Shown here one piece after another: positions 24,606 through 37,317 of a stretch of DNA of 64,000 nucleotides. This DNA comes from Stenopsyche tienmushanensis (Eukaryota > Arthropoda > Insecta > Trichoptera > Stenopsychidae): assembly GCA_008973525.1 (NCBI GenBank), contig WACJ01000406.1, positions 1,550,001 through 1,614,000 of the forward strand. The letters run 5' to 3'. The position numbers and the translations under genes are program-made. The notes beneath the pieces were generated by a model that ran no database searches, was not told the DNA's origin, and saw only the letters and a list, made by a program, of their open reading frames with translations. Positions within the stretch are counted from its first letter, which is position 1. Every line of letters starts with the position of its first letter.

Positions 24606-25030
24606 AAAAGGGTTATTTTTTGCATATGATGGGATATTCAGGGAATAACTCATTATAAATTAATGATACCGAGTGAAACAATAACTGTATAAATTTATTG
24701 CAAAATTGACTCTGGATGCAATAAGGGAATTAAATTGAGAAATGATATGATATCCTTTCTATTCACCGGACCTTGCCTCGATGGATTTTCATCTTTTCAT
24801 GTCCATTGAGCACAGCATGAGAGAAAAATGCAGCTGAAGTGGAAATGCACTTAAAATCATTTATGCTTCTAACCCGGATTTTTTTACAAAATGGGAATCG
24901 AAGGACTGACAAAACGATGTGAAGATATGTATGAAGGGAATTTTATTTTATAATGTTGTATATAAAATTTTTGTTATTTATAAATTTGAACTTTTTCTTA
25001 AACTAAATATTTGAACACTTTCGGGTCCCC
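24606..25030 (+). mobile_element. Mariner family 1, 3' portion with right terminal repeat
   Basis: It starts at KKGYFLHMMGYSGN, equivalent to the WWD strand after the first catalytic Asp. It then skips to a frame reading YSPDLASMDFHLF, the third catalytic Asp region (about 24770-24810), and a decayed tail. It ends with ATTTGAACACTTTCGGGTCC, CC and then TA (25031-25032), the right inverted repeat and target dinucleotide also present at 30103-31514. The first and second catalytic Asp regions and the left end are missing. Confidence 0.75.
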
Positions 25031-25032
25031 TA

Positions 25033-28000
25033 ATATATTTGTAAATAAACAGAACTATTATAATCATCGATTTTGTATATTAAAAAGATTGATTATTTCT
25101 GTGTACAAATAATTTACTCTCAATATAGATACTTTAGTGGAAGACTTAAAAGTCTTATTAAGTTCAGTTTGAAAGCATCCAATCTTGTTGGTACTTCTTT
25201 CACAGAGTTTAAATTGAAATCTTTACCGTATAAAAATATTTGAAACAGCATGAAATTTCAATTTGCGATGAAAAATAGATCAAAATGTTGTTTCAATCAA
25301 ATGTGGGATTACGCTTGGGAAAATCAGATGCTTCGTATAATATGCATTTTTTTTTAATATCATGGAAAATTATATTATATATTTTACATTATATAATAAA
25401 AATCAACACGAATTAAAGCAACCATTTTATAAATGTGGTTTGTATTGATGTTTAGCTTTAATGGATCGTTTAGTAATTGACAAATTATCTGAATTGAAAC
25501 TAGTGGTTTTCGTTTGATTCCAATGACCATTGCTTTAGCATGTAAATTGATCTGGAATAGCTTTGTGGTCTTTAATACAGTGATCATACAGCTCATGTTA
25601 TGTGTAAATGTAAAGGGGTTGATATATTTGATCCGATTTAAGCTTATGTGGTGTAATCCGCAATTTGATTTATTAATTTCGTATCGTATTACGTAGGAAA
25701 ATGCCGCCATTGTCTGCAAGAATTTTCAATTTGAATTATAATTATTTACTGCCATCATTTCAATTATATCCCTGTCTGATTGTATTAAATTCCGATGGTG
25801 ATGAGATGAGGGAGTCCCAGAAGCAATTTTCTTTGGTTACATACACAGCCAGAAAATATCATAAAATTATTATTTTTTGCATCATGTGATAAAGCCAGCG
25901 CTTTAGTGGGATATTTTTTCAATATCAAATTCAATCTGTGTGATGAATAATTAGTAAAACTTAGTTGCTTAAACTTTAGTGTGAATTTTCGCTGGACTGC
26001 ATGATTTAATAATGAAATACAGTGTCAGTAGAGTTGTGCAATGTAATGCTGATAAAATTACTTATTCTGATCCGGGCTTTCAGCTTTGGCCTTTTCATAT
26101 GTAAATTAGACGTGATATGGACTTTTGGATGTCATGAATTATATTTCCTGGAATATTTGCGTAAATATCTTGGCTATGTAATATTTTTGTGGCGGTTCAT
26201 TCAATATTAATGTTTGAAAAAATACATGTAAATTATGTAACAGAAGAAACATTTCTTCACAAAAATATACCTTAATATATACAAATAATTACAAATAATT
26301 CTTAAATAAAATATGATTTGACATTTAAACGTCAGATGATAGTCGCCATCTTGTTTTAAACGTCATTTGAATCGATCACAATTTATATCACTAAGAGAAA
26401 TAAACACGAAATATTTCGGCCATGTCTGGCGAACATAAAATAAATTGTCGTTCACCCAGTGTTATATTACTGTTGGAAGATTTGATCCCGAAATACTTTG
26501 TTGTAGACTCAGACTACCACTATTATTTATAACCAACACCGGCATTGTAATAAAATAGTACGAAAATCTCGAATCACACCGCTTTACGTGATTCGACACC
26601 GAAACACTAAAGAACCACGTTCAATGTCGGCCACAAATTTTACACCGCAGCTATTCCAACTCAAATTGCTGCGATGTAAAGACTTATAGGTGAACATGTT
26701 CTAAAACCATTAAACGATGTTTTGCGGTTGCAATAGGAGACAATGTCGATTTTATTCCGAAAGCTTTAATTATTTAAATAAAAAATGAAAAGGGTTAATG
26801 TCAAAAATATATATGAAAAATATAAATATAAAATGTTTACCTACGGGCTGTAAATAAAACGGCATGAAATTGTGAATATATGGCTTAATACATATGCGAA
26901 TTGGAATGCATAATGCAATTCCGTCAAGCGAATTCCACCCGCAGGCCTGAATACGATCATGTTATATTCAAATTTTCTGCAACTGTGAATTTTAGGATTG
27001 AATGGAAAATACACATACGAATATATGGCTTTAAATCCGTATTTTTCCCAGAGGATTGTTTATATGGTAACCAAAATATAAATGCACACGACAGGACAAT
27101 CATTGCGTCATTAGTTAAATTGCTCTATTTAATCCAATGGTGTGGAACTCAGTGGGAAAGGGTATAATCAGACCCTTATCTAAATACAAATATAGGGTTG
27201 GATTTCTCTTTGGTTAAAGTCGTTGAAACAAATTACACTGAGAGAGAAAAGCTCCAGCCATGTTTCCGTGCCTCCTTTTGATAAACGATATCCAATAACT
27301 TATTTCTAGCGAAATAATCTTCGATATTTGAATCTACATTAAAATCTGTTGCTTCCTGTCTAAATATATTAAATCTTACAAAATTTACGATCAGATTTCT
27401 TGAGTTTATTAAAGAATAAATATACAGATAGCGGCACAATGAGATATGGTAGACAGGGGGGATGGTAAACTCGATGGAAAAGATAAGAAAGTTTTGTGAA
27501 ACTTTAAGGAAATTGAAAATATAAAGAAAGGAATGGAAGAAGAGAGACGGTACGTAAATATTATTAAAGCCCCTGAAATCTCAAAGTATCAAATATATGG
27601 CTATAGAGGACTCAGCATTCAAAAGAGCGGACAGAGTCAAAGACGATTATATTTATTTATTATTTGCTTTGTTCGATGCCTACTCGGAGTCCATTAAAGG
27701 AGAAACTTAAATACGTAAATTTTTACTCGAAAAAATATTTACACTGAAAATTCCGGACCCGACTAATCCTGATTGATAGATTTGGGTAGATCCAAGGACT
27801 GAAAGGAAGTATAAAATATTTCAGAGCTCTTGTTTGACTTTCCAAAATGGCTTAGCCGGTGTAATCCCCGTGAATGTTTTCCCTGTAAAATGACTGATGG
27901 AGACCTTAACGTCCAAGATTTATTTTTTTCTCAATATTATCCATTGTATTTATATTGTTTAGTGAATAATAATATAAATACATCATAACAAATAATGATC

Positions 28001-30100
28001 TGTCAAAATTCGTGTAGATAAAAGCGTCTTTGATTTATTATTGCGGAAGTTGCTGTCATTTCTAATGATAATAAATCTTGTTCATGTTGCAAAACATCAT
28101 ATTTGACTTTTGGGATGAAAATTAAATGCAAGAGAGAACGTACCAACTATTCAATATTTGTTTTGTAAGGGAGAGATGGTGAATTTGACAGATGAGCATT
28201 AATTTTGCAACCATATCATAAAAGCACTGACTAATTTGTCTAATTGACGTCGAAATGTGCAACAAACTTTAAATATGTTATTTTCGATCAAAAATTAATA
28301 TTCTGAACGTTAATATAATACATAAACGTATTTTGGTATTATAATAATGTTTTAAAATATTGATCGAAACAATTTCTGTTATGGCCAAATATGTCAAATC
28401 AAATAGTAAATAAGCACTGTTCGATTAGTAAATTTTCAAAATTTTAGTCATCATCATTGCATTTGGGTCGTTTTAATGATCATTTATTGATTTGAATTAA
28501 GTATTTATAAATTGTTTTTGAGCTCACATTATGTATTGATAATAATAGATGTGAGTTCTTTGTATGGATTTGATACAAATATTTTCCATGAAGACATAAC
28601 CTTAATTAGTTGGGTCGCGTTTTTATGCCATGAATAGATTCAAAATGATATATGAAAAAATGAGAATTCAATTTATTAATAAAAAGATTTTAGCATAGGT
28701 TTGCGTGCAAAGCCATTAAATCAACGGGGATGGAATAAATGAGAATATAAAAAATGTAGAGCAGGGACTTGTTCATACTAAAAAGCTTTTCCAGCTTAAA
28801 TTCTTTTTTCATTGAAAACTTGACGTGATGTCATAACATCCCTTGTTTTATTTTTCTTTCATTCAGGAGAGCATACACGTGGCATATTTCCCCAGGAATA
28901 AAACCAGCATTTCACGATATAAATGTATAAATTTTGTTTTATTAATTAAATGCATGATTATCAGACTTAATTTCAATACAATTCATTCAAGCTATAGAAT
29001 AATAAATGAAGATGCAGATTAAATATAGAAGAGTTTATAGCATATAAAAACCATTATTTAAAAAATGTTCAAAGGATTATTTTTAATCAATTTCAATATG
29101 TAGTTTGTTTTTAGCGTTTCAATTTATATTTAAATATGAAAATGAACGCTAATATAAATTTAAATTCAATATAAATGTAGTGTCCATCAAATTCAATTTA
29201 TAAGTAAAGGTTTCATTCAAATATAATTTTATTTATTCGATTAATATAACTCTTATTGATATTAATTATCCTTCACATGCGAATATATACGATTGAAAAC
29301 CATACATCGCTTAGTCACAACTCAATTTATTATGCATTAAAAAATAAAGAATTCACATGAAATTTCGCCATTCATGAGTTTCATATCTCGACAAAAAATG
29401 TGCTGGTTTATCAACATATTTATATGAAAACATGTACTAACGATTCATCATTAATCTTACTAAGAGTACGGCATTCAGTTGAAATGTTGTGATAGATTAC
29501 TTTTCATTATATAACAGGATATGATATACTGAAATAAATCTTAATAAATACAAGACTTTTAAGTTTTTTGGTTGATCCATTGGATGATATTAAAATTCCC
29601 ATATCAAAATATTTGACACAATATTTTCAATTGGAGGGCTTTATTTTTTCTTGGGTCAATTTACATTGAAATTTCCAATTTGATTAATACAACCACCGAT
29701 ACAGAATATGTACAATTTACCCATATGCCAAATGCCCAAACTGGATTACATGTCAATATAACCACCACATCGGACTCACTTTGAATTACGTAATATATGT
29801 TAAACCGCAACAATTGGAAAGGCTTCATTGGACTCTATAAAGCCATATTATAATATGAATTTATAAGCTGATTCTATGGAGAATGTAACGGTATGTTATG
29901 TTCGATTCAAATGATATTCCGACAGGAAAATGCATCTAGTATCTATATTGAAAACAAGTCTAATATCCACCTGTCACTGTATGTAAGTTTTGCTAATGTC
30001 CAATACATAGTATGACAGATGACACAAACAACACGTGTATTTATAAAGTATGAATGCATTGTAGGATATTCAAGTCAATAAGTATAATAGTATAATATAT
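25033..30100. other. No recognisable gene (about 5 kb)
   Basis: AT-rich sequence. Open frames of 60-110 codons at 25.4-26.2 and 26.9-27.4 kb overlap on opposite strands, have AT-driven composition and show no motifs. No transposon end or exon was recognised. Confidence 0.5.
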
Positions 30101-30102
30101 TA

Positions 30103-31514
30103 GGGGGACCCGAAAGTATTCGTATATTTATGTTTGAGCACAGTTTGTGCTCAGATACAGTAACGAAAAAAACATCTTTATAAGCTTATTTATTTGTAGA
30201 ACTATTGTTAAACATTATGTGTATCAAAATTTACAATATTCAGGGCTTATTTGGGTTGGAATACCCAGGGCCGTAACTAGGGCGTGGCAAAGCAGGCGCC
30301 TGCCACGGGCGCAACTGGGCTTGGGGCGCAAAACGCAGGATACCAACCCGATTGAAAGAGTTGTACGTGGTCATTCTATTCTAAATGCTCACTTTGACGT
30401 ACACAGCCGTCAAATCCCGCCTTTGCATACCGTCTCCGTGGACACTTCAAATCTTATTTCACATCGATGAAACTCATCAAAACGAAAACAAACTTAAGCG
30501 GCTAAGACGTTAAGTGTCGGCGAAGACGGTATGCATGGAATCATCTGGCGCAATAAGCAGATATTATCTGCTGACATATGACGGAATTTGACGGTAAATG
30601 TGCGTCAATGGGTTAAATGAGATTATCTGGAAACTGCATTTTCGAAAAATACCTAAGTTGGGATTTAAAAAGTTTTTGATCGACCTATCTGAATTTTTGG
30701 GAGGTTTTTCACTATAATATTGTTGATTGACCATACCTAAAGTTTTAAGGTTTTTGCGTGAATAAATTACTTTTTTGGGATAAAATTTGTCAAGAATATA
30801 TGAAAGTTTATTGGTACATATTATATATTCTTCTCCTGCACATATTAAAAATCAAAAATTCGTTGTCAGCTCAATAGATAAAATCCGACAAATGAAAAAC
30901 TTCTTGATATCACGAAAAAATGGGAGGGGGGGGCGCAATTTATATTCTTGCCACGGGCACATCATACCCTAGTTACGGCTCTGGGAATACCACAAAAGTC
31001 AGTAAAACACTCAAAGAAGTTTATACTGAAGTGGTAACAGTCCATGGAAAAACTCATCAGCAAAACGAATAGGATGGGTGTTATGGGGTAGGATGGTACC
31101 GCACATTTTGATCGAAAATCACAAAAAATAGTATCTTTTTGAATAGCATTGTAACTGGTGATGAGAAAAAGCTCATTTGCGATAATATACATTGAGAAAA
31201 CCAATAGACTTCTCAAATAAAAATAAAAAATTCCAACGTCTAAGCCCAGATTAACTATAAAAAAGGTTATTTTGTGCACGTGGTGGGATATGCGGGGAAT
31301 AATGAAACCAGGAGAAATTATAAATGCACAAGTTTATTGTCGACAACTAGAAGTTTTTAAACACTGGATAAAATACGGGAATTAAATTGGGAAGTATTAT
31401 AACATCCTTTTTATTCACCGGAAAGTTTTTACAAAAAAGGGATCGAAGGACTGCCAAAGCGATGAAAAGATTTAATCAATTTTAATTAAATATTCGAATA
31501 CTTTCAGGTCCCCC
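30103..31514 (+). mobile_element. Mariner family 1 copy, split by a nested hAT element
   Basis: Left end GGGGGACCCGAAAGTATTCG follows TA (30101-30102). The right end at 31514 is the matching inverted repeat (CTTTCAGGTCCCCC), now flanked by AA. Interrupted transposase text reads GLIWVGIPQKSVK...KKFILKW across the hAT insertion, then SKTNRMGVMG, then IVTGDEK with the first catalytic Asp (about 31160). It continues KKVILCTWWDMRGI and RQLEVF, and jumps directly to the sequence after the third Asp region. Removing the 718-bp insertion and one 8-bp target duplication leaves 686 bp, about half a full mariner. The second and third Asp are deleted. Confidence 0.85.
30266..30983. mobile_element. Non-autonomous hAT element (718 bp) with 8-bp target duplication
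   Basis: The left end CAGGGCCGTAACTAGGGCG and the right end, reverse-complemented CAGAGCCGTAACTAGGG, agree at 16 of 17 positions. The flanks are identical 8-mers GGAATACC (30258-30265 and 30984-30991). An 8-bp duplication and CAGNG ends are diagnostic of hAT insertion. Inside, GCAGGCGCCTGCCACGGGCG near the left end is partly repeated (TTGCCACGGGCAC) near the right, as hAT subterminal repeats. No hAT transposase domain is visible, so it was mobilised in trans. It interrupts a mariner, so it is the younger insertion. Confidence 0.9.
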
Positions 31515-34175
31515 AAATATATGATCATTTAAATATGACATCGATATAAATGATTTGATTAACAGAGTGGCAAATTTGACGTCAAATAATAAAGTTAGTT
31601 GTGATATTTATTCTTGGGAATATTTTTATCATGAAACATTAAAGTTTTTCTTATGTATTTATCCTGTTGAAGGATCCAATGTACATGTAGTTTATATGGA
31701 AGGATATACCGAGTACTTGAAGGGCTTTTCGAGTACTTTTTTTGTGTTTACGCAGAAAAGTTCAATAAATACGAATGGTATAAAAACAAGCTCATTCTTC
31801 AATGTTTGCGTTGAGCGATTCGAATATGTTGAAATGTAAGAGATTTAGTGGCATTTGAGAGAATGGTGAAGTATTTCAGCTGAAAGTTTGCTTTTATTAT
31901 ACAAGAGGAAGACTTTTCTATTTATTATATTACTTCTTCGATATTTATTCATTTATAATACGTATGAAAATCGAATACATAATTATTAGTCATGTTTCAA
32001 TATCATAATCATTCCCTTAGAAATATAATATTTAGTCATTTATTAGCTCTGATGACCTCTGCTGAATTTATATGGAAATACCAGGATTCATTAAAATGTA
32101 AATTTGGATTCACGAATGTGTGTCCATAGCATAATATTTTTTAGGTATTAAAAATATTTGTTTTTGTGCGAAAAAACGTAGCGTATAAGAATTATTTATA
32201 TTTATAAAACTCTTTAAATAAAAGCCATGTTATTCAAATAAATGTAAAAAAAACTAAAAGTTACTACCACTGGCACCGTCTTATGCTTCGTTCAAATATA
32301 TCAAAATATATGGTTGACATATTCAACAATGAAATCATGACAAAGTCGTAGTTTTATCTCTATTTTAGAAAAGTATTATTCAAATCTTTATTATGTTTCA
32401 TGGCCAACAATGACTATAAAACACATCTATCAAAAAAATATTCAATATTTTATCTAGCAAATATAAAAGTGAAGAAAGCTGGGTATTTGTTATATAAAAA
32501 CATCGCGAACAAAATAAATAGGCTCGGATGTGTTTTGAATTTAACAATAGCAATAACGATGTAAATTCGGAATTTCTTGAAAATTTTTACCTGCGCATGA
32601 AATTCCGACATTTTCCTGAAAGCACGACAAATATAGCGTCTAAGGGCTTATAAATAAATTCTGAAAATGACGGCGAGATTCGTCTGGTATGGAATTTTTG
32701 CTGCATTCAACGTTTCACCTAGAGCTTTACAATTTTGTATAATTGGATAAAAATTTGCAAGCGAAATAAATAAAAATACGTCAGGCTTAAAACATGAAAT
32801 ATAGAAGGATTAGCTCCCGTCTATTTTATGATAAAATCTCAGAAAATACGCTGCTGTATTGAATCAATATTTTTAATTGAATTCAATTCCAAACATAACG
32901 AGGTTAAAATGAAATAAATCAAGACGTCTTTGGAAATAGTTAGCTTGAGATTACTATTCATTTATTCCCTTCGTGTGACTCTTTTTTAACGTCGTCGTTG
33001 GATCCATTTATCAGTTTTAAAATTCGCATGATGAAATTTCGTATAATATATTGAAAAATGAGGTAACTGCTTATTTCAGCGGTATTTCAAGAACTTTCTC
33101 TGACAGATATATGGAGCTTAGGTTGGAGGTTTTATTTCCCATGTCAGTGTCAAATAAATAAGAAAAATAAATAGCAACCCGAGAAGATTTCATTTTAATA
33201 GAGGTCGTATTTTTTTAAATAAATCTGTTTCGTGGCGAACAAAGCTTGAATTTAATATTCCTTTCCAGGCGTTGAATTTGCTGATCGATCTATTTTATGT
33301 CAGAATGATGTGGTCTATATTGAGGAGACATTTTCATTAAAATCTCTATGTTGTCTCTAAATTCCCGCAACGAAACAGGATGTGAAGTTTATTAACATAA
33401 AAGCAAATGGTGCGGGTTTTCGACCATCACATTTTGCTTTGTTTGTGACAAATTTCGGTCGCAGAATGTTTGCAAACTTTAGTTCGACGGAAGTATTGGT
33501 CACTTTGAGGCTTTTGTTAATTAATTCCAGATTTGGTCGGGGGACGAATCACTTTTGATGTTTGAGGGTAATCTCGCAAAAGTAAACGAGATATTGACAA
33601 GTTTTTGAACGAAACCGACATCAAAGATGTGGCTTTAACATCCAAGTCCGACAATGTCGATGGAGCAATTTCGCAGGGACTTGCGCTTAAACGACTCGCT
33701 TACAATGTCGTTCTTCTGGACTTGCCACAAATGGTCCACCTTTATGACTTTTTAACACCATGTTAAGACCTTAGTTTATCGTCTCGTATAAATAAAGCAT
33801 GAATATGTTGTTCGTCCCCGGGGAAGACGTCTATTTTAGAGAAGGGTTCATTTAAAAATAAACTCTTTCAATATTCTCAATTTGTCAAGACAATCTTTGG
33901 TTATGGAATGGACGAGTCAATCAATATAATTTAATATTCAATTATCATAGTTATATTTAAATTTCGAATATGCTTTAAAAGACGGCTAACAAGAACAAAA
34001 TTTGACCCACTTTTTAAAAATAGTTCCCATCCCTGACACAGGAGGTTGTCTTATAAAATAGAATTTAGCTGTGAAAGCATTAAATGTAATGAAAAAAAAG
34101 TTATTTACTATAGCCGATACCCAGCGTGTTGCCGCCACAGATTCCAAAAATATCGTTTGTTGGTTTTATTATTAA
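31515..34175. other. No recognisable gene
   Basis: AT-rich region. A 64-codon open stretch at about 33575-33767 on the plus strand has balanced composition (NETDIKDVALTSKSDNVDGA), but no start codon, splice sites or known motif. Confidence 0.45.
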
Positions 34176-34480
34176 TAAGAACAAACCTACAAGCATTGAT
34201 TTTTATATAAAAGATCTACTGTAAGGTAATTTTACTATGCTTATATTATTTGAGAGTGTACAAACAATAAGTTGGCAAAGTTTTATCGCAATCGAATGAA
34301 CGGTATGGTGGCGCATTAAATACGAACAAACAAACATTGATTTTTATATATTAAACTATGTTTATGTTACTCACGAGAACTTTAGCAGTAAATGGACGAA
34401 GTTTTATTGCAATCCGATCAACGATATGGGAGCGCATTTCGAACGAACAAAGCCAAAATCGTTTTTATATATTAGAAGAT
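34176..34480 (-). repeat. Helitron-like tandem units, minus orientation (3 copies)
   Basis: Three units begin near 34178, 34324 and 34441. On the minus strand each reads TAATATATAAAAATCAATGT, then TTGTTCGTA, then an ATGCGC-type string and an AACGG...GATTGCAATAAAACTT block. Unit spacing is 146 and 117 bp. The same unit occurs in plus orientation at 36632. An AT-rich start followed by TGTTTGTTCGTAT resembles the 5' part of Helitron-derived repeats in arthropods. No TC...CTRR ends or Rep/helicase domain were found, so the family label is inference; the repeats themselves are seen. Confidence 0.55.
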
Positions 34481-34535
34481 GGATATTTCAATTTAATGCT
34501 TGCAAATAAATGTTTAAAAAATAAACTTGTTATAT

Positions 34536-34789
34536 TACAGGGTGTGGCAGGGAAACTACCTTATTTGAAATGCGCGCCCTGAAGCGATAGTAATTCCGAA
34601 AATGGTGGAATGACGCCTCTAAGGCGAATGCGTGCACCTCCCTTATCCAATGCATGTTTATTATTAAACTTACATGATATAAACATTAAATTTTGTTCTT
34701 TTAAATGAATGCTATTTTATTCTTTTCATAATAATTATGACTGCAGGGCGCGCATTTTAAATAAGGAAGTTTGTCTGCCGCATCATGTA
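34536..34789. mobile_element. MITE with about 49-bp terminal inverted repeats (254 bp)
   Basis: Bases 34536-34584 (TACAGGGTGTGGCAGGGAAA...) and the reverse complement of 34741-34789 (TACATGATGCGGCAGACAAA...) agree at about 41 of 49 positions. They share a perfect TGCGCGCCCTG core. Both outer ends begin with TA, compatible with a TA target duplication and an element starting CAGGG/CATGA. The 150-bp centre is noncoding. I cannot name the superfamily with certainty. Confidence 0.75.
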
Positions 34790-36290
34790 CAAGTATTATT
34801 CAGTGAATTTATCATAAAATACAAATAATTTGCAAGCCAAATTATAAATTTGAATATAAATCATAAATTTTAAATATAAAAATTTAATCTTGAGTTGGAT
34901 CAGCGTGTATCGTATACTTCAGCTGCATATATATTATTCATGTTTTCTGATCATAACTGTGGTAAATAATATATCTGTAATCTGATTTCATAGAATTTGA
35001 TTTGAACAAAGATTAAATTCAGGCTTATTAAGTGTTGAATTATTAAATATGTGCATGCATTATAGATTTTATTCGTTATGTGGCATGTTGATAAGATTTT
35101 TTGTCGTGAATGATTGATGATATTTCATTTGACACATTGCCTTTGCGTTTGCAGCGGATTGATTTTTTTAAATATGTAAACGCTGCATTATTAAGCCTGA
35201 TAAGTGCATGTTGCTTTCATCGAAAGGCATTTAGCTGAGAACGAAAATTACCACAGGGACGACCAGAAAGTATGATTGTCACGCGAGCGAATCTGCAAGT
35301 GAAATGGTCGGAAAATGTATTCGGCATTGGAAGTTTTAAGTGTCATACGCAAATTAGGGTTCAAGCAGAGGCCGCATTCATCAAATAGCGACCCGAGCAG
35401 AAAGGGTTAGATCCCGATTAAGGCAGTTGTGATATCTCGGTCTTATTAAACCGGAGCGACAGTTGTGTCTTTGACCCATATCACGTAACTTCATGGCTTA
35501 TTACCATGCAGAATGTAAATCATTGATTCTCAAATGGGGGAGAAATACAGGTGCCCTCACGGACCCAAGAAAAGCCGCATTAAACCTTCATTACGAAAAT
35601 GATAAGGTTAAAATACGAGAAGACGCATCATTATCTAATCAAATAATGTCGCGCATGGATGGAAACGTATAATAGATTTGGACGATTCACTCGGCATAAT
35701 CGAACGAAATTATTTCATTTTTACTGTTATATGTTCATGCAAAAACGTCGACAGTAAGCGATGTCGAACGAAAAGGAAGACATTAGAAAACCATAAAGGT
35801 TAAATTGACTTTTTCATATGAATTCTTTATTTTCGCTCGCGGGTCGGAAATGTTATTATACTCACGTCAGTGCCTATACGAAACTTAATTTAACAAGAAA
35901 ATATTTTTTTCCATATAAAAACGGCCTTAGGAAATGCCATCAATTCTACTTGGAGGTGTACGTGTAAAATAAATGAAGATTACCTTAAGGACGTAATAAG
36001 ATATTAAGCGAAGATACCTGGAACAAAAAGAGAAGAACATTAATATCGGCATACATAAAGTAATATTTCAACAAATTTATATTAATTGAGTCTATATACA
36101 TTCATAGTCTGACAATATTTTATCAAATCACATATAATACATTGTAGGAATTTTTTATCTATATAAAGAGTCAATACAAAACTTACACAATATTGCATTG
36201 AATTTATTGTATGCTGTTCTTAACCAAGTTTTTAATGAATATAATTAAATAAGTAGTTTTTAAGACATTTATTTTTACTATCCTTTGTTA
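34790..36290. other. No recognisable gene
   Basis: AT-rich sequence with a modestly GC-richer part at 35250-35680. No open frame of note, no terminal repeats and no RNA gene was recognised. Confidence 0.45.
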
Positions 36291-36329
36291 AAAATTTGCA
36301 TTATTTATCAGGATTTTAAACCGTTATAT

Positions 36330-36425
36330 TCTTCATTTCGGTTTTTATTCCGGTTCAATTCTAAGATTACGATTTTCGTTCTGGGAAAAATAACGGTTTT
36401 ACCGGTTTTTTTCTAGCATAATTTA
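36330..36425 (+). repeat. CGGTT-rich dispersed repeat, copy 2
   Basis: Alternating CGGTTTTTATTCCGGTTCAA, then ACGATTTTCGTTCTGGGAAA and ACCGGTTTTTT, parallel the order of motifs at 6415-6490 and 37435-37515. It lies about 200 bp left of Helitron-like units, with the third copy on their other side. Confidence 0.5.
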
Positions 36426-36631
36426 AAACATTTTATTTCTTCTTCTAATACATTCTATCATACATGAATAATATTATCGAATGTACTTTCTTTGATTATT
36501 GATGATTGGTTACGTCACGTATTATTTTCCATTTCTGCTTTTATGTAGGGGTTATGAATTTATAATTTATTTATAGAAATTCCTTTTAAGAAAATATCTA
36601 GGATTTCAGATTTATCGATTAGGCAATAAAT

Positions 36632-36900
36632 CTAATATATAAAAATTAAATTCTGTTTGTTCGTATGTAATGCGCTGCCATACTGTTCATCAGATTGCAG
36701 TTAAAATTCGTCTACTTATTGGTAAAAATTGCGCAATTAACATAGGCATAGTCTATTATATAAAAAATAATGTTTGTTTGTACGTATTTAATGCGCTTCC
36801 ACACCGTTTATCCAATTACAATAAAACTTTGGGAAGTTGTTGTGCGTATCTTCATAGACGTTATAAAATTAGTATAAATTTTGTTTGTATACGCAATTTG
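36632..36900 (+). repeat. Helitron-like tandem units, plus orientation (3 copies)
   Basis: Units start near 36632 (CTAATATATAAAAATTAAAT), 36752 (CTATTATATAAAAAATAATG) and about 36865 (partial), spaced about 115-120 bp. Each continues with TTTGTTCGTA or TTTGTACGTA, then ATGCGCT, CCATACTGTTCATC / CCACACCGTTTATC and AAAATTCG / AAAACTTTG. These are the reverse complement of the units at 34176-34480. No Helitron replicase is visible. Confidence 0.55.
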
Positions 36901-37140
36901 TTATGCGAGACGTTTAGCGGATTCACCATGTTGGTGCATATTAGTCTGGTGAAATGAAGCTTGGCCCACGAGACGGGCAGAGGAAGGATGCGCGCGTAAT
37001 ACGGTAGTAAATCTCCGCTCATGAAATAGAGGGAGACATTCGGTATTCAAGGCGAGAGCCTGTATGCGCATGCTTTTAGATCCTATCCCTTTGGCCCGCG
37101 CTACACGTGGCCTAAAGCAATAAACCACGTACTGTGTTTC
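36901..37140. other. GC-rich island of unknown nature
   Basis: About 240 bp stands out by GC content (GCTTGGCCCACGAGACGGGC and TTTGGCCCGCGCTACACGTG). It directly follows the Helitron-like units. The minus strand is open for 75 codons, but it starts at a non-ATG codon and shows no motif. It may be the internal part of the same mobile element or captured sequence. Confidence 0.35.
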
Positions 37141-37317
37141 TTTTCAAATAATTAGCGCGCGTAATAAGTGACGCATGCTCGTGGAATTATTTATAGAAAA
37201 CATTATAAAAATATCTATTTTCACTAATATTTGAAAAAAAGTTTGTTCATGAGCAAAAAAAAAAAATATATCTGAAATATTGATTAAACAAGACAATTGA
37301 CAGAATAAAGATTATAT

